From Symsagittifera roscoffensis (Eukaryota > Xenacoelomorpha > Acoela > Convolutidae), in assembly GCF_963678635.1 (NCBI RefSeq), contig NC_087066.1:62424054-62488053 (forward strand): 64,000 nucleotides of DNA. The letters run 5' to 3'. The notes beneath the pieces are model-generated. The model searched no databases, was not told the origin of the DNA, and saw only the letters and a list, made by a program, of their open reading frames with translations. Positions 28,727-37,620 of this stretch are shown piece by piece; the first letter of the stretch is position 1; each line of letters opens with the position of its first letter. The translations under genes were made by a program, and so were the position numbers.

Positions 28727-30781
28727 TTAGCATATACTCAGATAGTATTTTTTATGTAAGTAAACTTCTATGTCAGTCTCTGAAAATATCACATGCACAA
28801 GAGCGTACAACTCTCTCGGGTGTAGCTTCCCTCTATTGGGATCATAAACTGGTAACGAGAGAGAGGTCACACCTCTCTCAACCAGGAAATCCCTAAGTCG
28901 AGTCAAGGCCAATACCAAGCTCTCCCGATTCACGTGTTGCCTATCAGTAGCTTTCGTAACCAAAAAACACAAATATTTCCCTGGTATCTGTGATGCAACA
29001 GGGGGCAGCGCTATCATCCCTCCCACACCAGGCCTCTGTTTCCACAAAAGCTCGATATTTTTATACTCTCTCTTGAAGTCAGCCGCTAGTGCTGTTTTGA
29101 AGCTTACGTCCGCGGTTATCGCTATGGCGCACGTGCGTTCCGTGAGTATGAAATCGGTGTCTGTTATGACTATATTGTTCGAATAATGGTTCGGTAGATT
29201 AAAATACGATTCAAAGATTCGTCCAAAAGGTGGTTTTTTAGCATTCTCGCCCTCTGTCTCTAGTTCTCCGGTTTCTCTTGCCGATTTCAATTTTTTTATT
29301 ATCAGATTTTCGGTGTGGGTGAGTCCTACCCCCACTCCCCGGACAAAAATATCCATCGACGTCCCCGTCGATCGCCCAAAGTCTAGGAGACCGAGGTTGG
29401 ATTGTTGAACACGTAGAGGACCATCTGGGGCGACCCAGTTGGACTCAGTATTGTCATGACTGATGTATTTGACGCCGTCTCTATCGACGTCCTGAATCGT
29501 CAGGATCGTCTCTTTTGGATCTGTCGGCAGATCATGGAGCCATTCGAGCACGCGCAAGTTAGTTAGTTCTTGCTCATGAGTCTGTTCCGCTTCTGGTTCG
29601 AACTCCACTTCTGGTTCTGATCGATCGTCGATCCAATCTTGATCCATATCGTTCACAAGGTCGATTTCTTCTAGCATCGCCACTTCGTCCAGTCCCACCA
29701 GCGAGTCTATGACATCACTCACTACTATCCTGTCTACAACGAAGTCCTCGCCGTACGGATTGTATTTCTTCTGGTTTTTTCCTCTCTTGCTTTGGCGTGT
29801 TTCCATAGTGAGAGGAAAGTCAGGCTGTATTCCTTTGTCAATTTCGGTTTGTTCCGGGCAGTCCCAGTCTTCTTCGGCATAAGGTAGAGTTTCATCGTCC
29901 ACCTCTACTCGCTCGGTCAACTCGAGATCCAGTGGTAGATCGCAATCGTCCACCACCTCATTCCCGTCGTTCTTGTCGCGAGTACCCCTTTCATTCACTT
30001 CACAAGCAGGATCCACTATCAAATAGTCTCCCTCTTGCATGTCCGCTGGGATGCACCAATCCTCTGACGAGGCATTGTGTGGTTTGATGTTCTCGTAATG
30101 AGCTGCTCTTCCAGTGCTCAATCGATAAAAACGACCTCCTTGGTGCACCTCTGTTATCTGAAATGGACCACGCCATTTCTTTAACAGTTTCTTGGTTCCT
30201 TTTGGTGGAATCACTTCCTGGAACACCCAGACGTAATCGCCAACTGAGTAGGCTTTCGCATCAGCTGTCCTTTTATCAAACCTCCTTTTTTGTCTAATTT
30301 GCGCCTGTTGCGTATTCCTCCTGCATAAGTCATTGAGATCCTGCTGTCTTCTAATAACATCCCGCACGTACGTTTGCGGTGCTGTCATCTTCCCCTCATA
30401 TTCAGGGTAGAAAAACGTCAACGGGAGCGCTTTTTCATGACCCGTTAACATCATGTGCGGACTTATTCCCGTGGTGGAATGCTCCGTGCTGTTGTAAGCA
30501 CCCATCATTTGTGGCAAGTGCTTGTCCCAGTCATCCATGTAGCGTGAGCAGTAGACTCTCAACATGGATACCAGTGTGCGATTCTGCCTCTCGACTAGGC
30601 CATTCGTTTGCGGGTGATAAGTGGTCGAGTGGGCCTGCGCTACCTGCGACCTTTTCATTAACTCTTTTGTGAGATCACCTACGAATGCTTTGCCATTGTC
30701 CGATTGGAACGTGATGGGGCAGCCATGCCTTGCTATCCACACATTTATCAAATGATCGCATGTTTCTTCTGCCGATGCTTC
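28727..30781 (-). CDS. Pol C-terminal part: integrase core, GPY/F module, acidic linker and macro-like domain
   Basis: This is the continuation of pol after a frameshift at about 30781. Positions below count from codon 30749-30751. Integrase: FQSDNG (second Asp at 18) and YHPQTNGLVERQNR (Glu at 54). GPY/F-type module: GDYVWV, then KKWRGPFQI (residues 190-199), typical of Ty3/gypsy integrases. A strongly acidic linker (about 250-400) follows. The last ~150 residues (about 520-668) resemble macro domains of the TARG1/ALC1 type: CAIAITADVSFKTALAADFK, then ELLWKQRPGVGG, then YLCFLVTK, then a helix with RLRDFLVERGVTSLSLPVYDP and VIFSETDIEVYLH. The glycine-rich ligand loop expected after the first strand is replaced (FKTALA), as is the GCGLD-like loop, so ADP-ribose binding is uncertain. 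No stops occur inside. Confidence 0.82.
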   Translation of the reverse strand, partial: EASAEETCDHLINVWIARHGCPITFQSDNGKAFVGDLTKELMKRSQVAQAHSTTYHPQTNGLVERQNRTLVSMLRVYCSRYMDDWDKHLPQMMGAYNSTEHSTTGISPHMMLTGHEKALPLTFFYPEYEGKMTAPQTYVRDVIRRQQDLNDLCRRNTQQAQIRQKRRFDKRTADAKAYSVGDYVWVFQEVIPPKGTKKLLKKWRGPFQITEVHQGGRFYRLSTGRAAHYENIKPHNASSEDWCIPADMQEGDYLIVDPACEVNERGTRDKNDGNEVVDDCDLPLDLELTERVEVDDETLPYAEEDWDCPEQTEIDKGIQPDFPLTMETRQSKRGKNQKKYNPYGEDFVVDRIVVSDVIDSLVGLDEVAMLEEIDLVNDMDQDWIDDRSEPEVEFEPEAEQTHEQELTNLRVLEWLHDLPTDPKETILTIQDVDRDGVKYISHDNTESNWVAPDGPLRVQQSNLGLLDFGRSTGTSMDIFVRGVGVGLTHTENLIIKKLKSARETGELETEGENAKKPPFGRIFESYFNLPNHYSNNIVITDTDFILTERTCAIAITADVSFKTALAADFKREYKNIELLWKQRPGVGGMIALPPVASQIPGKYLCFLVTKATDRQHVNRESLVLALTRLRDFLVERGVTSLSLPVYDPNRGKLHPRELYALVHVIFSETDIEVYLHKKYYLSIC
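29335..29376 (-). promoter_or_regulatory. Central polypurine-tract-like sequence
   Basis: The 12 bp CTCCCCGGACAA (element strand TTGTCCGGGGAG) matches the true polypurine tract at 18653-18664 exactly. The following CCATC..GATCGC block (23 bp) matches with 5 differences, all transitions. On the element strand it continues into GTGGGGGTAGGA, making the purine run longer than at the 3' end. Central tracts that prime extra plus strands are known in some retroviruses and LTR elements. Here the role is inferred from position and homology. Confidence 0.55.
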
Positions 30782-30936
30782 GTAAAATGATCGATCATTA
30801 CCAGCACCTGATTATAGCCCGTTGCTGTCATACAGATTTTCTGATGATCAATTTGCACCACTTCGTTGAAACCTGACGACTCTATTGACTGTAGGGGGAA
30901 CCTTAGCTTCCTGGGATCCTTCGCTTGCTGACATTA
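30752..30936 (-). pseudogene. Disrupted integrase N-terminal region (stop and frameshift)
   Basis: The zinc-binding domain starts at the end of the long pol frame (HDQMGH ... CEKWIAEC). A TAA at 30934-30936 falls between the third and fourth zinc ligands (C-L-stop-C). The same frame then stays open through SSGFNEVVQIDH (the first catalytic Asp region) and VLVMIDHFT, until about 30782. There the downstream frame takes over with several residues missing, consistent with a small deletion between short GAAG repeats. Both changes abolish integrase as sequenced. Given the young LTRs they are either recent or sequencing/assembly errors. Confidence 0.8.
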
Positions 30937-33900
30937 CAGGCATTCTGCGATCCACTTCTCACAAGCCTTCTTCAATCCCGGCCATTCAAATCGTTTCTGT
31001 ATCCTGTTGTACACTTTGTCCACGCCTTGATGACCCATCTGATCATGTGAACGAAAGAGCAATTCGGTCTGGTACAACTGTGGTAACACTATTGAATTGC
31101 GATTATAAAGGACCTTGTCCTCCTCCTTGCGCTTACAGGCTACGATTCCGTCCTTATTCAGGTACAACAAGTCGTTTCGCTTCAGGTAGAATTGCTTCAG
31201 GATTTTGTAGCTGTCTTCTTCCAAGTCTCCCTTGTCAGGTGCTCCATTCTCGATCCATCTCTTGAGACTGCTCGTCATTCTATCATTTCGTTGAGCCCTT
31301 AGGAGATCCGACAGTCTGTACCTGGCTTTCAAATACGTCTTCACCACGTTCATTTGCCCACTCATTATCTCCGGAGCATGAGCATCGTCCATCAACTTGA
31401 CACACCATATCTTTTTCAAAGGCGTCGCTTCCTGCACAGATGGTTCCAGATTGGTACGGACGACCGTACCATGTGGCAGCAATCTGGTTGGGCGTTTCGA
31501 AACTGCTATCAGCTCGAGCTCGTCTGCGGCATTATCTACCACAGTGCCCTCTTCATCTGAGGTGTATCTGTCCCTGTCTGGATCCTGATGTAATTCTCGG
31601 TCCAGCCCACGCTGCTTCCAGTCTACCAATAAGGAGTGGATTGCGATCTCTGACATATCGGAATTGGAAGCTGTTTCAGACGTGTTGTCCCAGGACTGGG
31701 GTCTCGAGTCAACACTTGAGTCGACTGATTCCCCAACATCATATTCCAAGTTGTCTGAGATGTTTCTTGACTCCCTGGACAAAACTCTGTCCATCGGTCG
31801 CTTCGAACCCGACTCCCCGGACAAAATTCTGCCCCTAGGTGGTCTAGTCAACCTCTCCCCGGACAAGTCGTCCTGCACGGGCTCAAAGGTGTCTGACTCC
31901 TCAGACGAGTCGTCCTTGACTGGCTCGAAGGTGTCAGACTCCCCGGACATTGTCTCGTCCACGGACGAACAATCTGGGCTTGGCTCGTATTCCTCTTTTG
32001 CATCCGTGAAGTGCACTCTCCTCGTGAAGCTAGATTTCGACCTGATCCTGACTTCCTCAGTAGTTTGGTTCTGATTCAATGTTCCATATTCAGTGAACGA
32101 AGTTCTCAACAAGGATTCTTTCGGCATCGAGCTCACCAGCTGGTTGACGATCGACCTGCAATCCCGTTCAACGCCTCGGCTGCGAATGGACACTGGCCTC
32201 TTCTCTGTTATCTCGCTGACAGTCAACCGCTGCTTTGTCTCCATCCATTCACGATCATGCCTATCCACTTCCTTGTCCAACAAGTCACGGAGTTTTCCCA
32301 TGACGTTCGGCGCCACGTTCACCGTCCTGTTCAATAGAGCCATGCTGTTTATACCCAGCCTGGTTAGTTCTTGCTGTACCAAATTGGATCGGACTAGCAG
32401 ATCCAGCGGAACGGGCTCGCCTCTAGCTAAAAGCTTTATCTCCGCGGCCGTCTCCACTGGAAGGTCAGGGTGTCCAGGTATAGGATTTCCTGATTTGTCT
32501 AACCACCTAGTAAGTGGCAGCTTGTCGTAGGTTTCTTTGTCCAGAAAGGAAAACCCGTCTTTGATCTCTGATTGGTTAGCCTGCTTCTCCTCGAGGCGCT
32601 CATAAAATTCTGTCTTTTTACTGAGGCTATCTGCGTTCTGGTGCTTGTCACGGGTACGGTGCTCTATGATTATGTGGTATCCATCCAGGCGCACAATCCA
32701 ACGACCAATATAGCTTTGGTCCATCGAATAGGTTTTCAGCCAGGCAAGGGCACGATTATCCACACGTAACTTGAAGGGAGCACTCCCCAAGTAGGCCCTA
32801 TATTTTTCCACGAAAGTGATCACCGCAAACATCTCCGCTTTTGGTGCGCCGTACTTCATCTCAGTATCACTCAGGACTTTACTCCCGTAGGCTATCGGAC
32901 GAAGAACCGTTCTCCCGTTCCACTCCTGCTCCTGGTGAAGTATGCCCGATATCGCAACCACTGATGCATCCGTGTCCAGCACGAACATCCCCTTCTCCGT
33001 TGGCATGCCGAGGACCGGTGCCTCGCAAAGTTCACGTTTGATGTTTTTAAATGAGACTTGTGCCTCATCAGTCCAGGTGAACTTTTTGCCCTTGTTTCTC
33101 ATCAACCTCTGCATGGGGTATATTTTGTCAGCACACCCCTTGATGAACTCTCGATAATAATTTGCGAATCCCAGAAAACTCATCAGCTGTGTGTCTGTTT
33201 TAGGTGCCTTCCAGGTCAGCACCGCTTCAACCGCTTCGGGATCTGGTCTCACTCCATGTTTGTCAACCAGGCGGCCCAGATATTTTATGGAATCCCTGAG
33301 GATTTCACACTTAGAGGGTTTGCATTTCAGACCCGCCTGCTTCATGCAAGAAAACACCTCCTCCAACCTCTCTATGTGGTCTTCTAAGGTTGGTGTTGCA
33401 ATCACGACATCATCGACATAACACATGATGAGATTCCCGTATTTCTTAGTGACGCTCGTGAGTGCCTGGGCCATCAGTCGCTGGAATGTGGCCGTCGCGT
33501 TGCACAATCCGAATGGCATCCTCTTCCACTGGAACAGTACCAGCTCACACGCGAAACCTGTTTTCTCTCGATCTTGCTTTCTGAGTGGCATTTGCCAGAA
33601 TGCGGAGCCCAAATCCAACGTCGTGAAGAACTTAGCGTCTCCCAGCTTGGATAGGCTCTCATCGATGCGGGGAATCGGGTATGCGTCCTTTATAGTCACT
33701 GCGTTCAGATAACGGAAATCACAACAAAATCTGAGTTGTCCCCCTTTCTTTTTCGCCATGACCACGCCACAAGCCCATGGGGACTTCGACGGCTCGATCA
33801 TGTCGTACTCCATTAACATCTCGATTTCCTTCCTACACGCTTCTGACTTGTTTGGGGTCATTCTTCTCGCCCCTTCCCTATGAGGTACCGAGCCCTCTTC

Positions 33901-36900
33901 TATCTCAATCTCGTGCTCTACAAAATTGCAACAACCTATGTCGGCCTTATGCTTTGAAAAAACGTCTGCGTTCCGATTTAGCACCGCTCTGAGCGAATCT
34001 AATTCCTTATCTGATATTTTACCCTTCAGGTGTTCTATCTCAGGTAGGACAGGCTTATTCGCTGCTAACTCTGCTTCCGTCGGCCTCTCAGGAAAGTTGG
34101 AACAACTAGACAGCCCATCATCTGTTTCCGACTTCATTGAAAACAATTTCCTAGAAGATTTCAATTCATTTACTCTTTTCATTATACATTCTTGGTTCGC
34201 ATGCAATGGACATTTAGTTACATCAAACTTCTTCAAGTTCTCCACACTCAGAAAGTCTGTGTTCAGAGGCAAAGCGTAGCCAATATTCTTTCCCCTCTGT
34301 ATTGTCACTGTTATTGCTTCTGTGTTCAATAACACACTCACACACAGTCCGCTCTGAGTGAGTGAGAAGCTTCTTCCTAAAATAGCCGAGCTTTTACTGT
34401 TTGGATTTGGTACCAGACACACCTGTCTGTCATTGCTGAGTTCATTCAAGTTCCTCATCCTAAACGTCGCTACTACGGCTTGGTTCGGTTTTAATCTAAC
34501 TTTTCGATCCAGAAAAATCGGCACCTTGGCCTGATTAATTAAGATCTTATTATAGGGTCTTTTCTCATACTTTCTCTCAGCATCCTTGATCCTAATCAAT
34601 CCGTCATTGAGATCGATCGTGACGTCAAAGTTGCGAACGAAATCCCTTCCTAGGATGAACTGGTCGGATTCGTCCAAATTCTCTACTACTAGGAAGCTCA
34701 TCCAGAGATGTCTTCCTCCGAGCTGCAGTGAGATGATCGGGGTTCGTCCGGCGACATAGATCGCTCCCTGATTGGCAGCTGCCAACCTGATGTTTGTCGG
34801 TATGAGATCCGACCTTCCGAAACCCATGTCGGTCCAAGTTTTGACTGGCATGACACTAACCACTGCTCCCGTGTCTAGCAGTCCCTTTACTGAAAGTTGT
34901 CTGCCTTGCACGTCCAGAACGTGTGCGGCCAGATTGGCCTCGCAACCAATATGCACCACATCTTGTTCGAGCATCGCGTTGTGTCCGATTCGTCTGACCT
35001 TCAGCTTCTCTTGACCAATGTATATCCGGCCAACCTGATCGTTCGCATCAGTTATGTGAGCTTTCGTGTAGATATTGATGCCATCCACATTCATCAGGAT
35101 CGGGTAAGGGCCATGGACATCGATATAATGTCCGTCCACTTTCATCAGCCTCGGACCTCCCGTTGTGAGCAGCGCTCGCACTGCCCTGGAGTCCAGTTTG
35201 GGATCCTTTTCCTTCAGGTAGTCGGCATAGATGTCCAGGTGGACTAGTGTAATCTCGGATGGCTCACTCAAGTTCTTGACCACCTGGTGCCCTGCGACTG
35301 AGATGATGGACATTATTTTGGTCCCCGCCTTCGTCATGCCGAAAGTCTTACCAGATATAACGTTCAGTTTTAGTCCCTGTTTCTTGGGTTCCTCTTTGTC
35401 TTCTGCTTCTGTCGTTTTACCCAGGACATTAAGACTTTCCCGAAGATCTGTGCTCTCCAGCTCCGACCTTACCCATTGCTCCACTTCTTTCGTGGCTAGG
35501 TCCTGTTTGACATTCTGCAGCGCTGTCCTTGCCACCAGGCCGTAATCCACCTTGAGTGGGCTAGACGACTCTGCTTCGAGGTTCGAGGCTACCACCTCGT
35601 CAGGCCATGTCTTAACCTTTTTGGTCGTGAGGGTGCTCGGTGTCGTCTCCTTTCTCCGAGATTCAGCCTCGTTCATCAGACGTGCTCGACTGGCCTTGAC
35701 ACCCGAAAGCGCCTCTTCGTGGCGGGGATGCTTCGCGTCCGCTACTGCGTCCCAAAATTGAGTACAATCCGACTTGAAGTGTCCCTCCAGATTACAGAAG
35801 AAACACCTCGGACCATATTTCATGATGAGCCCTCTGACGTACTCCTCATGATCCTCGTCGGTCGCGTCGGCGTCCTCGAGAAAGTAGCCTATGGCCTTCA
35901 TGTTCTGTTTGTATGCAGAACACGCAGAGACGTGATGGTCCATCGAACCACAATTTGCGCACGACCTCCTCTTGTCCATGTCATCGCGAGGTTTGTACCA
36001 ACTGGAATTCGCACCAGTGTTTGTCCCGCTATAGCTGCCATAATTGCTGTAACGGTTTTGCGCCCTCGATTTTATGAGTAAATACTCGCGTGACTTCATA
36101 CGCAAGTCGTCAGGCGTGGGTACCTGGTCAAGCGACAGGGTGAAGTGAGTGGCCAACATCGTCTTCAACTCCTCACTCCTTACTCCATCCATGAACTTCG
36201 AAGCAATCGCCAAGTTTCGCTCGGATATTCTCTCATCCGGGTTGCTTCTCCTCCTGAGCAATTCAAGGTCGTCCAAGAATCTATCTATTGATTCTTCATC
36301 TCTCTGACGCCTCTTCTCGAACTTAACCATAGCCTGGTGCCCTTGTACTCCAGAGCCGAAACGATTCAGCAGGATGTCGAATATCTTGCGAGCGCTGTCT
36401 CTCTCATTGGCTCTTTTCGCCATTACACAATTTAATGCAGTACCCTCTAGGTTGCTCGTCAGCGCGCTGCACTCTTGTTTCTTGGAGAGATTCTCTTCCT
36501 CAAAGTGTAACTTCATCACCTCTATCCAAGTATCAATGCAGCCGTCTGACTCGTCTTTATATGACTTTGGCTTTTTCAGTGTCCTTCTTGACCTCTCTCC
36601 TCTCTCGGTTGACTTCGAGAGCTTGGTGATGAATGTTTCGAGAGATCTGTTCAGAGGCTCAAACATCGAGGCATACATCGTTGTGTCCTGTGAGACTATA
36701 GTCAGATCTGGTACTGAACTGACTTGTGGCACGGTTGGCAATCTTGTCTCCGGGGTGGCATCTGCCTCCGGTGGGACTGGATTCGTCCAGCCAGGCCTCT
36801 GCGGGGCTGCCTTTGGCCGCTCCTTGTTTCTATGTTTGTAGTTCGTTCTCGAGCCTTGATGGGCTCTGGCACTGTTGCCCGTACCATTTCCAACATTCGC

Positions 36901-37620
36901 ATGGCGTGAGCGCTCCCTTGAGTTGGAATGCTCCTGCCAACTACTCCCATTCAGGATCGCGTCAAGCTTCCGCATCATCAAGTCAGATTTGGCGTCCAAC
37001 CTCCTTTCCAGGCCAGTCATCGTTTGGGCGTAGGTATTATCATGATCATTCAACAATCGCTCGATCTCTCTTGTCATCCTAGCCTCTCTTTCCTCTGACT
37101 CTTTGTTTGCCTGTGCCAGGCTCTCGGCCAGGCATTGATTGGTGTTACGAATCAATTGAGCCTGATCAAACCTCGCCTGCGACTTCACGTGCGTTAGCTC
37201 ATCTTTCAAACTGTCTCGACCATGGTGAGCTCTCTCGTCAACTTGATCTATCCTCTTAGTCATGTCCCGCCTCAATTCATCCAGGCCATTCATCACACCC
37301 GCGAACATATCACTTATGTCACCAGCTGCCCCCAATGGCGGGGTTAGCCCCAGAGAAGACGAGGTCAACTGTGGCTGTAATCTAGTACTCGATGACGCAC
37401 CGCCCTTTTGCTTGTGCATTGACGTCATCAGTCTGTCAAACGTTGATGATGCTCCCATCGTTATCCCATCTGACATAGGCCTGGTCGGCGAGGCAGAAGA
37501 CGCCTCCCTGCTCATGTCGTTCCTTGGGCACGGTGTGAAGTTCACATCCGGATGGGTTATTTCCGGTTGGTCGTAACTAGAGGATAGACCTCCGGCTTGT
37601 AGCGACGTCACGCGCTCATC
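30934..37620 (-). CDS. Gag-Pol polyprotein of giant Ty3/gypsy element (gag, protease, RT, RNase H, start of integrase)
   Basis: About 2,228 sense codons in frame after the UAA of the N-terminal ORF; the first internal ATG is at 37513-37515. Residues count from 37611. Coiled coil, about 110-215. Capsid-like helical region, about 310-520. Two zinc knuckles of the form C-x2-C-x4-H-x4-C at 551-564 and 603-616. Aspartic protease: LLDTGAVVSV (Asp913) with ILGRDF (986-991). Reverse transcriptase, about 1230-1450: LRFCCDFRYLN, TTLDLGSAFWQMPL, QWKRMPFGLCNA and CYVDDV (Asp1400/1401). RNase H: VLDTDAS (Asp1548), KAEMFAV (Glu1593), RVDNRAL (Asp1618), QNADSLS (Asp1661). All catalytic residues are present. 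Residues 1670-2185 form an unusually long spacer with acidic LSGES/SDTFEPV repeats. The frame ends in the integrase zinc domain (His2189, His2194, Cys2224) at a stop. Confidence 0.93.
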   Translation of the reverse strand, partial: DERVTSLQAGGLSSSYDQPEITHPDVNFTPCPRNDMSREASSASPTRPMSDGITMGASSTFDRLMTSMHKQKGGASSSTRLQPQLTSSSLGLTPPLGAAGDISDMFAGVMNGLDELRRDMTKRIDQVDERAHHGRDSLKDELTHVKSQARFDQAQLIRNTNQCLAESLAQANKESEEREARMTREIERLLNDHDNTYAQTMTGLERRLDAKSDLMMRKLDAILNGSSWQEHSNSRERSRHANVGNGTGNSARAHQGSRTNYKHRNKERPKAAPQRPGWTNPVPPEADATPETRLPTVPQVSSVPDLTIVSQDTTMYASMFEPLNRSLETFITKLSKSTERGERSRRTLKKPKSYKDESDGCIDTWIEVMKLHFEEENLSKKQECSALTSNLEGTALNCVMAKRANERDSARKIFDILLNRFGSGVQGHQAMVKFEKRRQRDEESIDRFLDDLELLRRRSNPDERISERNLAIASKFMDGVRSEELKTMLATHFTLSLDQVPTPDDLRMKSREYLLIKSRAQNRYSNYGSYSGTNTGANSSWYKPRDDMDKRRSCANCGSMDHHVSACSAYKQNMKAIGYFLEDADATDEDHEEYVRGLIMKYGPRCFFCNLEGHFKSDCTQFWDAVADAKHPRHEEALSGVKASRARLMNEAESRRKETTPSTLTTKKVKTWPDEVVASNLEAESSSPLKVDYGLVARTALQNVKQDLATKEVEQWVRSELESTDLRESLNVLGKTTEAEDKEEPKKQGLKLNVISGKTFGMTKAGTKIMSIISVAGHQVVKNLSEPSEITLVHLDIYADYLKEKDPKLDSRAVRALLTTGGPRLMKVDGHYIDVHGPYPILMNVDGINIYTKAHITDANDQVGRIYIGQEKLKVRRIGHNAMLEQDVVHIGCEANLAAHVLDVQGRQLSVKGLLDTGAVVSVMPVKTWTDMGFGRSDLIPTNIRLAAANQGAIYVAGRTPIISLQLGGRHLWMSFLVVENLDESDQFILGRDFVRNFDVTIDLNDGLIRIKDAERKYEKRPYNKILINQAKVPIFLDRKVRLKPNQAVVATFRMRNLNELSNDRQVCLVPNPNSKSSAILGRSFSLTQSGLCVSVLLNTEAITVTIQRGKNIGYALPLNTDFLSVENLKKFDVTKCPLHANQECIMKRVNELKSSRKLFSMKSETDDGLSSCSNFPERPTEAELAANKPVLPEIEHLKGKISDKELDSLRAVLNRNADVFSKHKADIGCCNFVEHEIEIEEGSVPHREGARRMTPNKSEACRKEIEMLMEYDMIEPSKSPWACGVVMAKKKGGQLRFCCDFRYLNAVTIKDAYPIPRIDESLSKLGDAKFFTTLDLGSAFWQMPLRKQDREKTGFACELVLFQWKRMPFGLCNATATFQRLMAQALTSVTKKYGNLIMCYVDDVVIATPTLEDHIERLEEVFSCMKQAGLKCKPSKCEILRDSIKYLGRLVDKHGVRPDPEAVEAVLTWKAPKTDTQLMSFLGFANYYREFIKGCADKIYPMQRLMRNKGKKFTWTDEAQVSFKNIKRELCEAPVLGMPTEKGMFVLDTDASVVAISGILHQEQEWNGRTVLRPIAYGSKVLSDTEMKYGAPKAEMFAVITFVEKYRAYLGSAPFKLRVDNRALAWLKTYSMDQSYIGRWIVRLDGYHIIIEHRTRDKHQNADSLSKKTEFYERLEEKQANQSEIKDGFSFLDKETYDKLPLTRWLDKSGNPIPGHPDLPVETAAEIKLLARGEPVPLDLLVRSNLVQQELTRLGINSMALLNRTVNVAPNVMGKLRDLLDKEVDRHDREWMETKQRLTVSEITEKRPVSIRSRGVERDCRSIVNQLVSSMPKESLLRTSFTEYGTLNQNQTTEEVRIRSKSSFTRRVHFTDAKEEYEPSPDCSSVDETMSGESDTFEPVKDDSSEESDTFEPVQDDLSGERLTRPPRGRILSGESGSKRPMDRVLSRESRNISDNLEYDVGESVDSSVDSRPQSWDNTSETASNSDMSEIAIHSLLVDWKQRGLDRELHQDPDRDRYTSDEEGTVVDNAADELELIAVSKRPTRLLPHGTVVRTNLEPSVQEATPLKKIWCVKLMDDAHAPEIMSGQMNVVKTYLKARYRLSDLLRAQRNDRMTSSLKRWIENGAPDKGDLEEDSYKILKQFYLKRNDLLYLNKDGIVACKRKEEDKVLYNRNSIVLPQLYQTELLFRSHDQMGHQGVDKVYNRIQKRFEWPGLKKACEKWIAECL
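31765..31960 (-). repeat. Acidic SGES repeats in the RNase H-integrase spacer
   Basis: The DNA core CTCCCCGGACAA recurs at 31771 (one change), 31813, 31855 and 31939 (one change) within 180 bp. It encodes successive SGES/SGER/SRES units, with two SDTFEPV copies between. The same core is the element's polypurine tract. Confidence 0.75.
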
